Under the pieces are notes generated by a model. It saw only the letters and a program-made list of their open reading frames with translations. It did not search any database and was not told the origin of the DNA. Source: Candidatus Babelota bacterium (GTDB taxonomy: Bacteria > Babelota > Babeliae > Babelales > Babelaceae). From it: a stretch of DNA of 14,124 nt. The DNA lies in contig DNBB01000033.1 of assembly GCA_003484685.1 (NCBI GenBank), positions 3,856 to 17,979 of the forward strand, written 5' to 3'. Shown one piece after another: positions 6,913 through 14,058 of this stretch. Position numbers and translations under genes: made by a program. Numbering within the stretch: the stretch's first letter is position 1; the number at the start of each line of letters is the position of its first letter.

Positions 6913-7908
6913 ATGTTAGATTTAAAGAAACTTATCGAGGCTGGTGTTCAATTTGGTCACCAAACTTGGCGTTGGTCGCCCAATATGCGTCAGTATATCT
7001 GGGGAAAGAAAGACGGCGTCCATCTTATTGATGTTTCTAAGACAGCTATTCAAGCTGAGAAAGCTGCGCAATTCTTAGAATCGATAGCTGCTGAAGGTAA
7101 GCAAATTCTTTGGGTTGGTACTAAGCGTCCGGCGCAAGGTATTATGCAAGAAATGGGTGAACGTTTTAAAGCGCCATATGCAACGCATCGCTGGGTTGGC
7201 GGAACGTTGACTAATTATTCTCAAGTTAAAAAATCTGTTGCAAAGCTTTTACACCTTGAAGAAGTTATTGCTAAAGCGAGTACTGATGAGCGTCAAATGT
7301 ACACCAAAAAGGAAGTGGGAAGCTTTCAAAAGGTTGTTAATCGTTTGCGCGCTAGTGTCGGTGGATTAATCAATTTGCGCTGGCCTGTTGGGGCGATTGT
7401 GGTTGTCGATGCAAAGAAAGAAGCAACGGCAATTAAAGAAGCCTCAGTGATGGGTGTGCCTGTTGTTGCGCTGGTTGACACAAATAGCAGTCCAGAAGGT
7501 GTCTCTATTGTTATCCCTGCAAATGATGATATAGAGCGTTCTATTCGTCTTATTGTGGATGAATTAGCCGCCGCAATTGCACGTGGAAAAGAGCGCGCCA
7601 AGGAAGAAAAAGCTAAAGAAGTTGTTGAGGTTTCAGCTGAGCAGGTTGGCAAAACTGCAGAGGAAGAGGATGCAGAAGGTGTTCGTCGTGGTACTCGCAC
7701 CCGTCGTCCAGCTACACGTCGTGTAAGCCCAGGGGAACAGCAAAAAGCTGAGCGTAAGGCATCTAGTGCGCCTAAGAAGGCTACTGGTACAAAAACGGAC
7801 AAGCCTGCGCCGCGCAAAACCGCTTCCAAGGAAATAGATTCTGGGGATAAAACAGCAGAACAGGTACAAAAAACTGAAGAGTCAGCGGTTGCTGAGGGCG
7901 CAGAATAA
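6913..7908 (+). CDS. rpsB: 30S ribosomal protein S2 with C-terminal extension
   Basis: S2 binds late to the small ribosomal subunit between head and body and is needed for S1 attachment. The chosen ATG gives 331 residues starting MLDLKKLIEAGVQFGHQTWR, the normal S2 beginning. Conserved blocks follow: HLIDVSKT (37-44), RWVGGTLTNY (93-102), AIVVVDAKKE (161-170) and VPVVALVDTN (182-191), then IPANDDIERSI. The S2 core ends near residue 226. The remaining 105 or so residues are low-complexity and charged, with a basic Arg/Lys/Thr-rich centre (258-303) and an acidic Glu-rich end. S2 is usually about 230-260 residues. The usual downstream partner tsf is absent here; a tRNA gene begins 19 nt after the stop with no terminator between. 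Identification is secure; the role of the tail is unknown. Confidence 0.97.
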   Translation: MLDLKKLIEAGVQFGHQTWRWSPNMRQYIWGKKDGVHLIDVSKTAIQAEKAAQFLESIAAEGKQILWVGTKRPAQGIMQEMGERFKAPYATHRWVGGTLTNYSQVKKSVAKLLHLEEVIAKASTDERQMYTKKEVGSFQKVVNRLRASVGGLINLRWPVGAIVVVDAKKEATAIKEASVMGVPVVALVDTNSSPEGVSIVIPANDDIERSIRLIVDELAAAIARGKERAKEEKAKEVVEVSAEQVGKTAEEEDAEGVRRGTRTRRPATRRVSPGEQQKAERKASSAPKKATGTKTDKPAPRKTASKEIDSGDKTAEQVQKTEESAVAEGAE

Positions 7909-7927
7909 TAGTATATTGAAATGCATC

Positions 7928-8021
7928 GGAGAGGTGTCTGAGCGGTTGAAAGAGCACGATTGGAAATCGTGTATGTCCTGATTAAGGGGCATCGAGGGTT
8001 CGAATCCCTCTCTCTCCACCA
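7928..8021 (+). tRNA. tRNA-Ser (anticodon GGA)
   Basis: It folds as a class II tRNA. The acceptor stem is GGAGAGG (7928-7934) with TCTCTCC (8011-8017), including one G-T pair. The anticodon stem CACGA/TCGTG holds loop TTGGAAA with anticodon GGA at 7962-7964. The long variable arm is ATGTCC (7973-7978) with GGGCAT (7987-7992). The T arm is GAGGG TTCGAAT CCCTC (7994-8010). CCA is encoded at 8019-8021. It reads UCC and UCU serine codons. Oddly, the discriminator base (8018) is A; bacterial tRNA-Ser normally has G there. It sits 19 nt after rpsB and 5 nt before the SRP RNA, so all three may be one transcript. Confidence 0.96.
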
Positions 8022-8026
8022 AGTTT

Positions 8027-8110
8027 GGAAGAGCCTGCGAGAGGTAGCTGTAGAATCTGTCAGGTCCGAAAGGAAGCAGCAGGGGCAGTCAACTTTGTGC
8101 AGGCTCTTTC
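8027..8110 (+). ncRNA. ffs: Signal recognition particle RNA, small bacterial (4.5S) type
   Basis: This RNA joins Ffh protein to form the SRP, which delivers nascent membrane proteins to FtsY and the translocon. The diagnostic apical domain is present: GTCAGGTCC, a GAAA tetraloop (8068-8071), then GGAAGCAGC. The ends pair over 12 bp, 8027-8038 with 8099-8110 (GAGCCTGC/GCAGGCTC at the core). The length of about 84 nt fits the small hairpin form without an Alu domain. Boundaries are estimated from the closing stem, which is followed by TTGTTATCT. Only 5 nt separate it from the tRNA-Ser CCA end, so tRNA 3' processing would nearly expose its 5' end. tRNA-Ser, SRP RNA and dnaX are also grouped in Bacillus. 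Confidence 0.95.
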
Positions 8111-8119
8111 TTGTTATCT

Positions 8120-8150
8120 AGCGCGCATTAGGTTTTTGGGCGGGCTTTTT
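8120..8150 (+). terminator. Possible terminator after the SRP RNA
   Basis: AGCGCGC (8120-8126) can pair with GCGGGCT (8140-8146) except for one central G-G mismatch. The loop is 13 bases and Ts run to 8150. It would end the rpsB/tRNA/SRP RNA transcript, but the mismatch makes it only moderately convincing. Confidence 0.4.
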
Positions 8151-8204
8151 CTTGTTAAGGTGTCCTCCCTGGTGTTGGTGTTTTTAAGATAGGGAGAGCG
8201 TTTC

Positions 8205-8516
8205 ATGCATAAATACTGTTTTGCGTGTGGTATGCCAATGAGCAAGAGAGAAGATTTTGCCCAGGGCGACGAGCATTCCAACTTTTGTCTTCATTGCGTT
8301 GATGAAGAGGGTGCGGTAAGAGCGTGTGAGGAGATTTTTGAAGGGGGTGTTCAGTTTTTTATGAGCGAGCTTGACGGCGACCGGCAACTTGCAGAAAAAA
8401 CCACCCGAAAAAACATGAGAATGTTGCCGTACTGGCAAAATCATGAATGCGGCCTTTTGAGTGGGGAAGTAGTAAGTGATGAAGAATTTGCTGAGATCTT
8501 AAAAAAATTGAGTTAA
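8205..8516 (+). CDS. Small putative zinc-ribbon protein
   Basis: This is a 103-residue soluble protein. Its N-terminus, YCFACGMPMS, followed by SNFCLHCVDEEG, gives the pattern C5-x2-C8 and C28-x2-C31. That resembles the 'putative zinc ribbon' family (CxxCGMPM type, Pfam Zn_ribbon_2 as I recall it), whose members have no settled function. Two cysteines form each knuckle and probably bind one zinc. The rest (about 36-103) is acidic and helical, with no membrane segment. AGGGAG (8191-8196) lies eight bases before the ATG. It stands alone between the SRP RNA and dnaX, 167 nt before dnaX, with a promoter-like element after it, so co-expression with dnaX is uncertain. It is a real gene by ribosome site and motif; no function can be assigned. 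Confidence 0.82.
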   Translation: MHKYCFACGMPMSKREDFAQGDEHSNFCLHCVDEEGAVRACEEIFEGGVQFFMSELDGDRQLAEKTTRKNMRMLPYWQNHECGLLSGEVVSDEEFAEILKKLS

Positions 8517-8527
8517 AAGGCTTTTTT

Positions 8528-8555
8528 GTGACAGTGTTTCATAAAAAAATATATA
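8528..8555 (+). promoter_or_regulatory. Candidate promoter for dnaX-der
   Basis: GTGACA (8528-8533) matches 5 of 6 bases of the -35 consensus. TATATA at 8550-8555, in a long A/T tract, lies 16 bp further on, and an overlapping copy at 8552 gives 18 bp. It is 130 nt before dnaX. The leader between them contains a run of ten Ts (8653-8662). Confidence 0.45.
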
Positions 8556-8683
8556 TAAAATGTCTTCATAATTTGATTGTATCGAGTAAGTGGCAGGAAC
8601 TTCTCAGGGTAAATTAGCGTTGATAAAAATGCAGCAATGCGGCAGGAAAGCCTTTTTTTTTTGTTTGAGCGAGAAGGGATGTT

Positions 8684-10405
8684 ATGGCTGAGGTGGGTTA
8701 TCGGTTGAACTTTGCGCGTTCATGGCGCCCTCGAGCTTTTAAAGAGGTGGTTGGGCAAACGACGCCTGTACAGCTCTTAGCGAATAGTATCGCGCGTGAC
8801 ATATATTTTCCGGTTTATCTTCTTTCTGGCATGCGAGGCTCGGGAAAGACAACGGTTGGGCGCCTTTTTGCTGCCGCATTAAATTGCGAGCGCTTGGTAG
8901 ATTTTTGTGCTGGATCGTGCCAGTGGAATGATTTGCCTTGTGGCGCGTGTCGGTCCTGCCAGTTGATGCAGCGCGGTGAGCACCCCGATTTTATCGAAGT
9001 TGATGCTGCATCTTACACGGGTGTGGAAAACGTACGCCAAATTATTGATGAAGCGCAGTTTCTTCCTGTTGTTGGTCGTAAAAAAGTCTACTTGGTTGAT
9101 GAAGCACATATGCTAAGCAAGTCAGCTTTTAACGCATTTTTGAAGATGCTTGAAGAACCCCCTGCATCTGTGATTTTTTTGTTAGCGACGACCGAAGCGC
9201 ACAAAATAATTGATACCGTGCGATCACGTAGTTTTCAACTTTTTTTTGACCCACTTCCCTTTGATACCTTGGCTGATTATCTTATTCAGGTTGCCCAAAA
9301 AGAGGGTATATCTTGTGAGCGTGAGGCAGTAGAGGTTATTGCGCAACAAAGTGAAGGGTCGGTGCGTGATGCCTTAACTGCATTTGAACAGGCTGGGGTT
9401 GCTGCAGAACAATGCATAACCATTGATCTAGTGCGTGGACTTTTTGGTCTTGTTTCTTTTGCAGCGGTGTTTGATTTATATCACGCTCTTTTTGTGCGCG
9501 ATATACCGCGTGTTTTTGATGTCGTTTCAGAGTTTGCTGGCCAACGTCGTTCGCTTGCGCATGGATGGTCTGTCCTCGTGGAAGTAGCAACGGGAGCTTT
9601 GTGGTTTGAGAAGTCTCTTCTTATGCCGAATTTACGCGCATATGAAAAAGATTTTCAACGTTTAATTGCGGCTGCGCCACAAGGATTTTTTGCGCGTGCG
9701 CTTGACCTTTTCTTTAAATATGAACTGCTTTTACAGAAAACGCAGAACCAAAAACAGCTTTTTGAGCGCATGATTATTGCGTGCCTTGAGTTTGTAGGAG
9801 GATCGGGTGAGGTCGCTGTGCAATTTAATCCTGTAGAACAGGTTAAAGACTCAAAGGGGGCAGGGGCGCCTGTTTCTAGTGTGCCGCTGGTTCAAGCGGT
9901 AATGGAACAACCCCTGGTGGAAACTTCTGGCAATGTAAACACAGAGGCAGAAGTTTGGAAGAAGTTTTTGGCTCAGGTACGGCCTTTGTGTAAAGACCCA
10001 ATACTGCTTTCGGTTTTAGCTTCTGGATGTTTTCAAGGCGTAGATAGCAAGGTTGTGCGGGTGATGTTTCCTAAAAGTTTTGCTTTTTATCAAGAGCTTT
10101 TAATTAATGCTCGTTTGTTGTGGCAGCCTGTACTAGAAGAATGTTTCGGTGGTGGAGCTACCCTTCTTCCTTTTTTTTCTACTGAGGGCGAGGATGCTGG
10201 ACGGGTACGTCCAGTGGCAGGGCACGACAAAGGGCCTACAGCAGAGCTTGTAAAAAAAAATAGCGCTAAGGTTTCTATGCCGGTGCAGAAAAGAAAACAA
10301 ATGCGTGGAGGGACGGCTGTTGATATCTCAGACGTTAATGCCTGGCCGACAGCTAATATGTTAGTAGGTTTGTTTCCTGGTAGCGTGAAATTGTATGAGG
10401 AATAA
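8684..10405 (+). CDS. dnaX: DNA polymerase III subunit gamma/tau (clamp loader ATPase)
   Basis: DnaX is the ATPase of the replicative clamp loader, which opens and places the beta clamp on primed DNA. The 573-residue protein starts with the family pattern YRLNFARSWRPRAFKEVVGQ. It has Walker A GMRGSGKT (49-56), a zinc module (C68, then C86-x2-C89-x2-C92), IEVDAAS (104-110), Walker B VYLVDEAHML (135-144), LKMLEEPP (153-160) and an arginine-finger region VRSRSFQ (179-185), where the usual SRC reads SRS. Domain III follows to about 370; the rest is a variable linker and tail. AAGGG (8673-8677) precedes the start. A run of nine As at codons 523-526 could cause frameshifting to an immediate stop. 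The stop lies 3 nt before the der start, so the two genes are probably coupled. Confidence 0.96.
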   Translation: MAEVGYRLNFARSWRPRAFKEVVGQTTPVQLLANSIARDIYFPVYLLSGMRGSGKTTVGRLFAAALNCERLVDFCAGSCQWNDLPCGACRSCQLMQRGEHPDFIEVDAASYTGVENVRQIIDEAQFLPVVGRKKVYLVDEAHMLSKSAFNAFLKMLEEPPASVIFLLATTEAHKIIDTVRSRSFQLFFDPLPFDTLADYLIQVAQKEGISCEREAVEVIAQQSEGSVRDALTAFEQAGVAAEQCITIDLVRGLFGLVSFAAVFDLYHALFVRDIPRVFDVVSEFAGQRRSLAHGWSVLVEVATGALWFEKSLLMPNLRAYEKDFQRLIAAAPQGFFARALDLFFKYELLLQKTQNQKQLFERMIIACLEFVGGSGEVAVQFNPVEQVKDSKGAGAPVSSVPLVQAVMEQPLVETSGNVNTEAEVWKKFLAQVRPLCKDPILLSVLASGCFQGVDSKVVRVMFPKSFAFYQELLINARLLWQPVLEECFGGGATLLPFFSTEGEDAGRVRPVAGHDKGPTAELVKKNSAKVSMPVQKRKQMRGGTAVDISDVNAWPTANMLVGLFPGSVKLYEE

Positions 10406-10408
10406 AAT

Positions 10409-11719
10409 ATGAAAAAAATGTCGCGCGTTGCCATTGTTGGCCGCATGAATGTGGGAAAATCTACATTGTTTAATCGCCTTGCTCCACGTGCCCGTAGTCT
10501 TACCCTGAATTATGAGGGGGTAACTCGGGATGAAATTACCGATTTGGTTGATTGGAAAGGGCATATTTTCGAGCTTGTTGATACGGGTGGAGTCGCAACG
10601 ATTGCTCGTGAAGATGCGCTTTTGGAGTCTGTTCGTCAGCGTGTTTGGCAGATTATTGACGCTGCTGAATTGATTGTTTTTGTGGTAGATGGTGCAGCGG
10701 GGGTTATGCTTGAAGATGAGTCGATTTCTGCTGAACTGCGTAAGCGTAACAAGCGCGTTATCTTAGCAGTAAATAAAGAAGATACGCGTGCAGCGCAAGA
10801 GCAATTTTTTGAATTTGCTTCGCTCTACAGTGAAGAGCAGTTGTCAATCTCTGCGCAGCATGGAACCGGGATGACTGATTTACTTGATAAGGTTATTGAA
10901 TTGCTCCCGAATCAACCTGAAGCGGAGCTTCCAGAGCGCGCAGAATGTCGTGTAGCCTTTATTGGACGCCCCAATGTGGGCAAATCTTCTTTGTTAAACA
11001 TGTTGTTGGAAGACGAGCGTGCGCTTGTTTCTGATATTCCAGGGACAACACGTGAACCAGTTTCGGGCGCTATTCGTTTTTATCAAGAGACGTTACAATT
11101 GACCGATACTCCAGGTATACGGCGCCAAAGGGCAATAGATGAAGAGCTGGAAGAGCTCATGGTTAAAAGCTCTTTTGCGGCGGTACGTGATGCGCAGATC
11201 GTGCTTTTGTTGCTTGATGGAAGCCAGGGGGCGTTTGTTGACCAAGAGCTCAAGCTAGCGTTTTACGCATTTAATGATTTGTCAAAGTCACTTATTATTT
11301 TGATTAATAAAAGTGATCTTATGGACGAAGCTGCTCGTGCATCTTTGGAAACGACATTTGAAGAATATGGTCATCTTATGGGGCGTGTTGAACGTTTGTT
11401 TATCTCGTGTAAGTCGGGTAAAAATGTTGGTAAGATCTTGCCATTGATTCAGAAAGTTTGGCAGCGTACTTCTCAGCAATTACATGGTGAAGAACTAGCT
11501 TTAACACTTATTGATGCGTTTCGTAGGACGCCGATTATTAAATGTCAGCAGAAGCTTCAGGTTTCGAAGGTGCAGCAAGTTAATTCAGCACCAATTACGA
11601 TTGTCTTACGAACTAATCATCCGCAATGGTTTGAAGATTCTCAAAAACGTTTTGCAGAAAATGTTTTGCGTAAGACGTTTGACCTGGTGAGCGTTCCTAT
11701 TAAATTTATTGTTCGCTGA
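10409..11719 (+). CDS. der: Ribosome biogenesis GTPase Der (EngA)
   Basis: Der has two GTPase domains in tandem and helps mature the 50S subunit. The 436-residue length is normal. Domain 1 shows G1 GRMNVGKS (11-18), G2 around GVTRDE (37-42), G3 DTGG (58-61) and G4 NKED (122-125). Domain 2 shows G1 GRPNVGKS (186-193), PGTTRE (211-216), G3 DTPG (233-236) and G4 NKSD (300-303). A KH-like RNA-binding domain fills about 355-436 and ends FDLVSVPIKFIVR, typical of the family. In domain 1 the usual Pro of GRPNVGKS is Met, which should still bind GTP. GAGG (10397-10400), inside the dnaX end, serves as ribosome site, and the start follows the dnaX stop by 3 nt. Confidence 0.97.
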   Translation: MKKMSRVAIVGRMNVGKSTLFNRLAPRARSLTLNYEGVTRDEITDLVDWKGHIFELVDTGGVATIAREDALLESVRQRVWQIIDAAELIVFVVDGAAGVMLEDESISAELRKRNKRVILAVNKEDTRAAQEQFFEFASLYSEEQLSISAQHGTGMTDLLDKVIELLPNQPEAELPERAECRVAFIGRPNVGKSSLLNMLLEDERALVSDIPGTTREPVSGAIRFYQETLQLTDTPGIRRQRAIDEELEELMVKSSFAAVRDAQIVLLLLDGSQGAFVDQELKLAFYAFNDLSKSLIILINKSDLMDEAARASLETTFEEYGHLMGRVERLFISCKSGKNVGKILPLIQKVWQRTSQQLHGEELALTLIDAFRRTPIIKCQQKLQVSKVQQVNSAPITIVLRTNHPQWFEDSQKRFAENVLRKTFDLVSVPIKFIVR

Positions 11720-11797
11720 AGAAGATAAACACTGTTGCTGGTTAATCCTTTTTGGTAGATTAGCGGCTAGGAGCATTATCTCTTGACCCCTATTCGT

Positions 11798-11803
11798 AAG
11801 GAG
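11798..11803 (+). promoter_or_regulatory. Ribosome binding site that fixes the hpf start
   Basis: AAGGAG, a strong match to the anti-Shine-Dalgarno sequence, ends six bases before the ATG at 11810. It decides against the earlier in-frame TTG at 11783. Confidence 0.8.
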
Positions 11804-11809
11804 TTTTCC

Positions 11810-12199
11810 ATGCAACATCGTATATTCTTCGGAGGTTGCGAACGTACGAAAGTTTTTGATGATCATCTTAATGAGCAATTAAAAAAAATAGAGCGTTTTT
11901 TGGAGGCAGAGCCTTCACCTCGTATTATTGAAGTTAATGTGCATTTTCATGCTCCACGTAGCTTATACGAAGTACGTGCGCGCGTAAAAACTCGTAATTA
12001 TGATTGCTTTGCGGAGCATAGCGGAACGGATTATTACGCTGAAGTTAATGAGGTTGTTGACCGGTTATACACTCAGCTGCGCAATCAAAATCAGAAAATC
12101 AACCAGCAACATAAGCGCGGCTGTGACAAGACATGTCGTGCTCAGGCAGCCGAAGAATTGGTACATTATGATATCTTGGAGGATAATGACGAGGTTTAA
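11810..12199 (+). CDS. hpf: Ribosome hibernation promoting factor, short type (S30AE family)
   Basis: HPF-type proteins bind the 30S subunit in the mRNA and tRNA channel and shut ribosomes down during starvation. The 129-residue protein starts MQHRIFFGGC, from an ATG with a strong ribosome site. It follows the S30AE pattern: an N-terminal strand, helix FDDHLNEQLKKIERFL, strands IIEVNVHF and YEVRARVKT, then DYYAEVNEVVDRLYTQLRNQ with a Lys/Asn/Gln-rich helix end. Domain length is about 105 residues, with a short acidic tail (EELVHYDILEDND). The dimerising C-terminal domain of long HPF is absent. The gene starts 90 nt after der, with only a weak hairpin between, so it may be co-transcribed with der. 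A strong terminator follows. Family fairly secure; short HPF and RaiA/YfiA types cannot be told apart here. Confidence 0.85.
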   Translation: MQHRIFFGGCERTKVFDDHLNEQLKKIERFLEAEPSPRIIEVNVHFHAPRSLYEVRARVKTRNYDCFAEHSGTDYYAEVNEVVDRLYTQLRNQNQKINQQHKRGCDKTCRAQAAEELVHYDILEDNDEV

Positions 12200-12223
12200 T
12201 TAGGTCATTATTTTGTAGATTGC

Positions 12224-12260
12224 GTTACGGGGCCGTAGGAAACGGCCCCGTAACTTTTTT
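12224..12260 (+). terminator. Strong intrinsic terminator after hpf
   Basis: GTTACGGGGCCGT (12224-12236) pairs perfectly with ACGGCCCCGTAAC (12242-12254) around the loop AGGAA. Six Ts follow (12255-12260). It ends the der/hpf side. On the minus strand it lies just beyond the dsbD stop but has no U run, so it is a weaker stop for dsbD. The T run abuts the dsbD stop codon. Confidence 0.93.
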
Positions 12261-14032
12261 CAGGCGATGATTTGCTGAATTTCTTGGACAAGTTCCTGTG
12301 CTGAATGTTTGAGTATTTCTGAGCGCCATTGTTTAAGAATCGTGTTAGTCGCAGAATCAACTAACAGAACAACGGGAAGACCTTGAGTCACGCCGTATTC
12401 TTTTTTGTACGCCTGAACAGTAAGGTTGTCGCTTTGAGTGCAATCGCAGTGCGCTAGAATGATTCCTTGAGTAGCTAATGCATTTCTATATTCGTCATTG
12501 TGCATAATTTTCGTTTTGATTTTATTGCAGAGCGAGCACCATGCAGCACCGAATTCGATGAGAATATATGGTTTTTTGTTTTCTTTTGCGTACACAAAAG
12601 CTTCACTGATAGTCTTGATTTGTGGCAGCTCTACGGTTTTTGGCGCTGCCGTGTAATAGTACAAACCCATGCTCGTGAAATATAGGCCGATTGCAATTAC
12701 AAGACTATTAATGAGGAAAATATAGCCTTTGAGTAAGATTCCACCACCATAGCGTGGCATGCGCCAGAGCAGAAAACCAATTATAATTAAGGCAAGTCCT
12801 GCAATTATGCTGAATAGCGCTGGAGAAACAAGCGGTTGAATGTAACCAAAGCAGAGCGCAACAAGGAGGAATCCAAATATCTTCTTTACCTCTATCATCC
12901 AGAGACCCGAACGAGGGAGCTTGTCAGCGGCACCTGAAAAAGTTGCAATAATGATAAGTGGAATTGATAATCCAATACCAAAGGCAAAAAGGTACGAGAA
13001 TCCGATTAGCCCGCTTTGCAACAAAGAAAGTGTTCCGGCGGCTGCGACTTTTAGCTTGGCGACAATACCAAGCACTAAGACAAGACCTGGTGATAAACAA
13101 GGCGAGGTTACAGTTCCGCTTATGGCACCAAAGATGAATGCTGAGCTTAGTGATCCCTTGCTTTGGATATTGGCTGCGGCGAATTGAGGCAGTTTGACTT
13201 CATAAAATCCGAACATGCTGCCGGCAAAATATCCAAGAAATGCAACGATGAAGAGTATGAAAAGTGGTTTGCCTAATAAAGATCCAAATTGTGCTCCTCC
13301 GAGTGCAACGAGTAACCCCATAAGTGCAAACGTTGTTGCAATGCCTACAGCGTATGCACATGCCAAAACAAAATTACGGCCCAGTGTTTGTGCCTTATTC
13401 GATTGGATGATGCCAATGGTAATAGGAATCATGGGGTAGATGCAAGGAGTAAGGCTCATAAGTAGACCGAGCAGTAAAATAAACAGTATTTGTATTGGGC
13501 GTGATTTGGTACGTTCAACAAGGCTGGATATTGATGTTTTGAGCCAATTAAGTGTTTCATCAAAGTATTGAGAAGTTTTCTGCCAAAAGCTTTTATCCTC
13601 CTGCCCTGCAGGTGTGTTCTTTGGTAAGTCAATAAAAGTAATTTTTGATGTCGGTGATTGATTCGTTTTGAAGGTAATTGCGAGCTTGGCTGACGCTAAT
13701 TTTTCGGGTGCTGTATGCAAAATGACCAGCGTTATAAGGCCTTTGTCTGTGAAGCAGGCAGCCGGAGCTTCCTGGCCGGTGATAGGGCAAGTGGTAGTTT
13801 TTTCGCTGCTTTTCCATGCGCTAACAGTGCATCCTTCTGCGTTTTGAATTGCAAATGAGAGCTCGTCAGCTAGTATTCCAATGGTATCAGGAAGGGTATA
13901 AGAAAGTGAAAGAGTGCTTTGGGTGGGTTCTTGCTTGAAGTTGTCGATGGAAAAACTTGGTGCTTGTTCCGTTGCGCTGGAGATAGCGCTGAGTGCGAGC
14001 GTGAAAAAGCTCAGGTATAATTTTTTTTTCAT
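12260..14032 (-). CDS. dsbD: Thiol:disulfide interchange protein DsbD (transmembrane reductant conductor)
   Basis: DsbD takes electrons from cytosolic thioredoxin across the inner membrane to keep periplasmic thiol proteins reduced. The 590-residue protein has a signal peptide (1-20, MKKKLYLSFFTLALSAISSA). A periplasmic alpha-type domain follows to about 145, with candidate cysteines C68, C82 and C93. About eight membrane helices span 180-460, with the paired redox cysteines in LTPCIYP (C197) and SPCLSPG (C312). The C-terminal thioredoxin-like domain (about 470-590) has AAWCSLCNK (C499, C502) and cis-Pro in GLPVVLL. All three redox modules are present, so it looks functional. AAGGAT precedes the ATG, which begins a nine-A run (14021-14029 on the plus strand). 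It is convergent with hpf. No DsbC, DsbG or CcmG partner is in view. Confidence 0.93.
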   Translation of the reverse strand: MKKKLYLSFFTLALSAISSATEQAPSFSIDNFKQEPTQSTLSLSYTLPDTIGILADELSFAIQNAEGCTVSAWKSSEKTTTCPITGQEAPAACFTDKGLITLVILHTAPEKLASAKLAITFKTNQSPTSKITFIDLPKNTPAGQEDKSFWQKTSQYFDETLNWLKTSISSLVERTKSRPIQILFILLLGLLMSLTPCIYPMIPITIGIIQSNKAQTLGRNFVLACAYAVGIATTFALMGLLVALGGAQFGSLLGKPLFILFIVAFLGYFAGSMFGFYEVKLPQFAAANIQSKGSLSSAFIFGAISGTVTSPCLSPGLVLVLGIVAKLKVAAAGTLSLLQSGLIGFSYLFAFGIGLSIPLIIIATFSGAADKLPRSGLWMIEVKKIFGFLLVALCFGYIQPLVSPALFSIIAGLALIIIGFLLWRMPRYGGGILLKGYIFLINSLVIAIGLYFTSMGLYYYTAAPKTVELPQIKTISEAFVYAKENKKPYILIEFGAAWCSLCNKIKTKIMHNDEYRNALATQGIILAHCDCTQSDNLTVQAYKKEYGVTQGLPVVLLVDSATNTILKQWRSEILKHSAQELVQEIQQIIA

Positions 14033-14058
14033 AGATATCCTTCTGGTACTAGTTATTG

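Noticed and set aside
7326..7829. 167-codon minus-strand frame opposite rpsB
   Set aside because: Ser/Thr/Ala-rich translation is the expected mirror of the rpsB codons; there is no domain pattern or ribosome site.
8644..8662. GGC-N6-GCC followed by ten Ts as a terminator before dnaX
   Set aside because: A 3-bp stem is too short for an intrinsic terminator, and it lies just upstream of the dnaX ribosome site.
11735..11767. Hairpin GGTTAATC/GATTAGC between der and hpf as a terminator
   Set aside because: The stem is short and A/T-rich, contains a wobble pair, and has no T run after it.
11783..11809. TTG start for hpf nine codons upstream
   Set aside because: AAGGAG lies inside that extension and is placed for the ATG at 11810.
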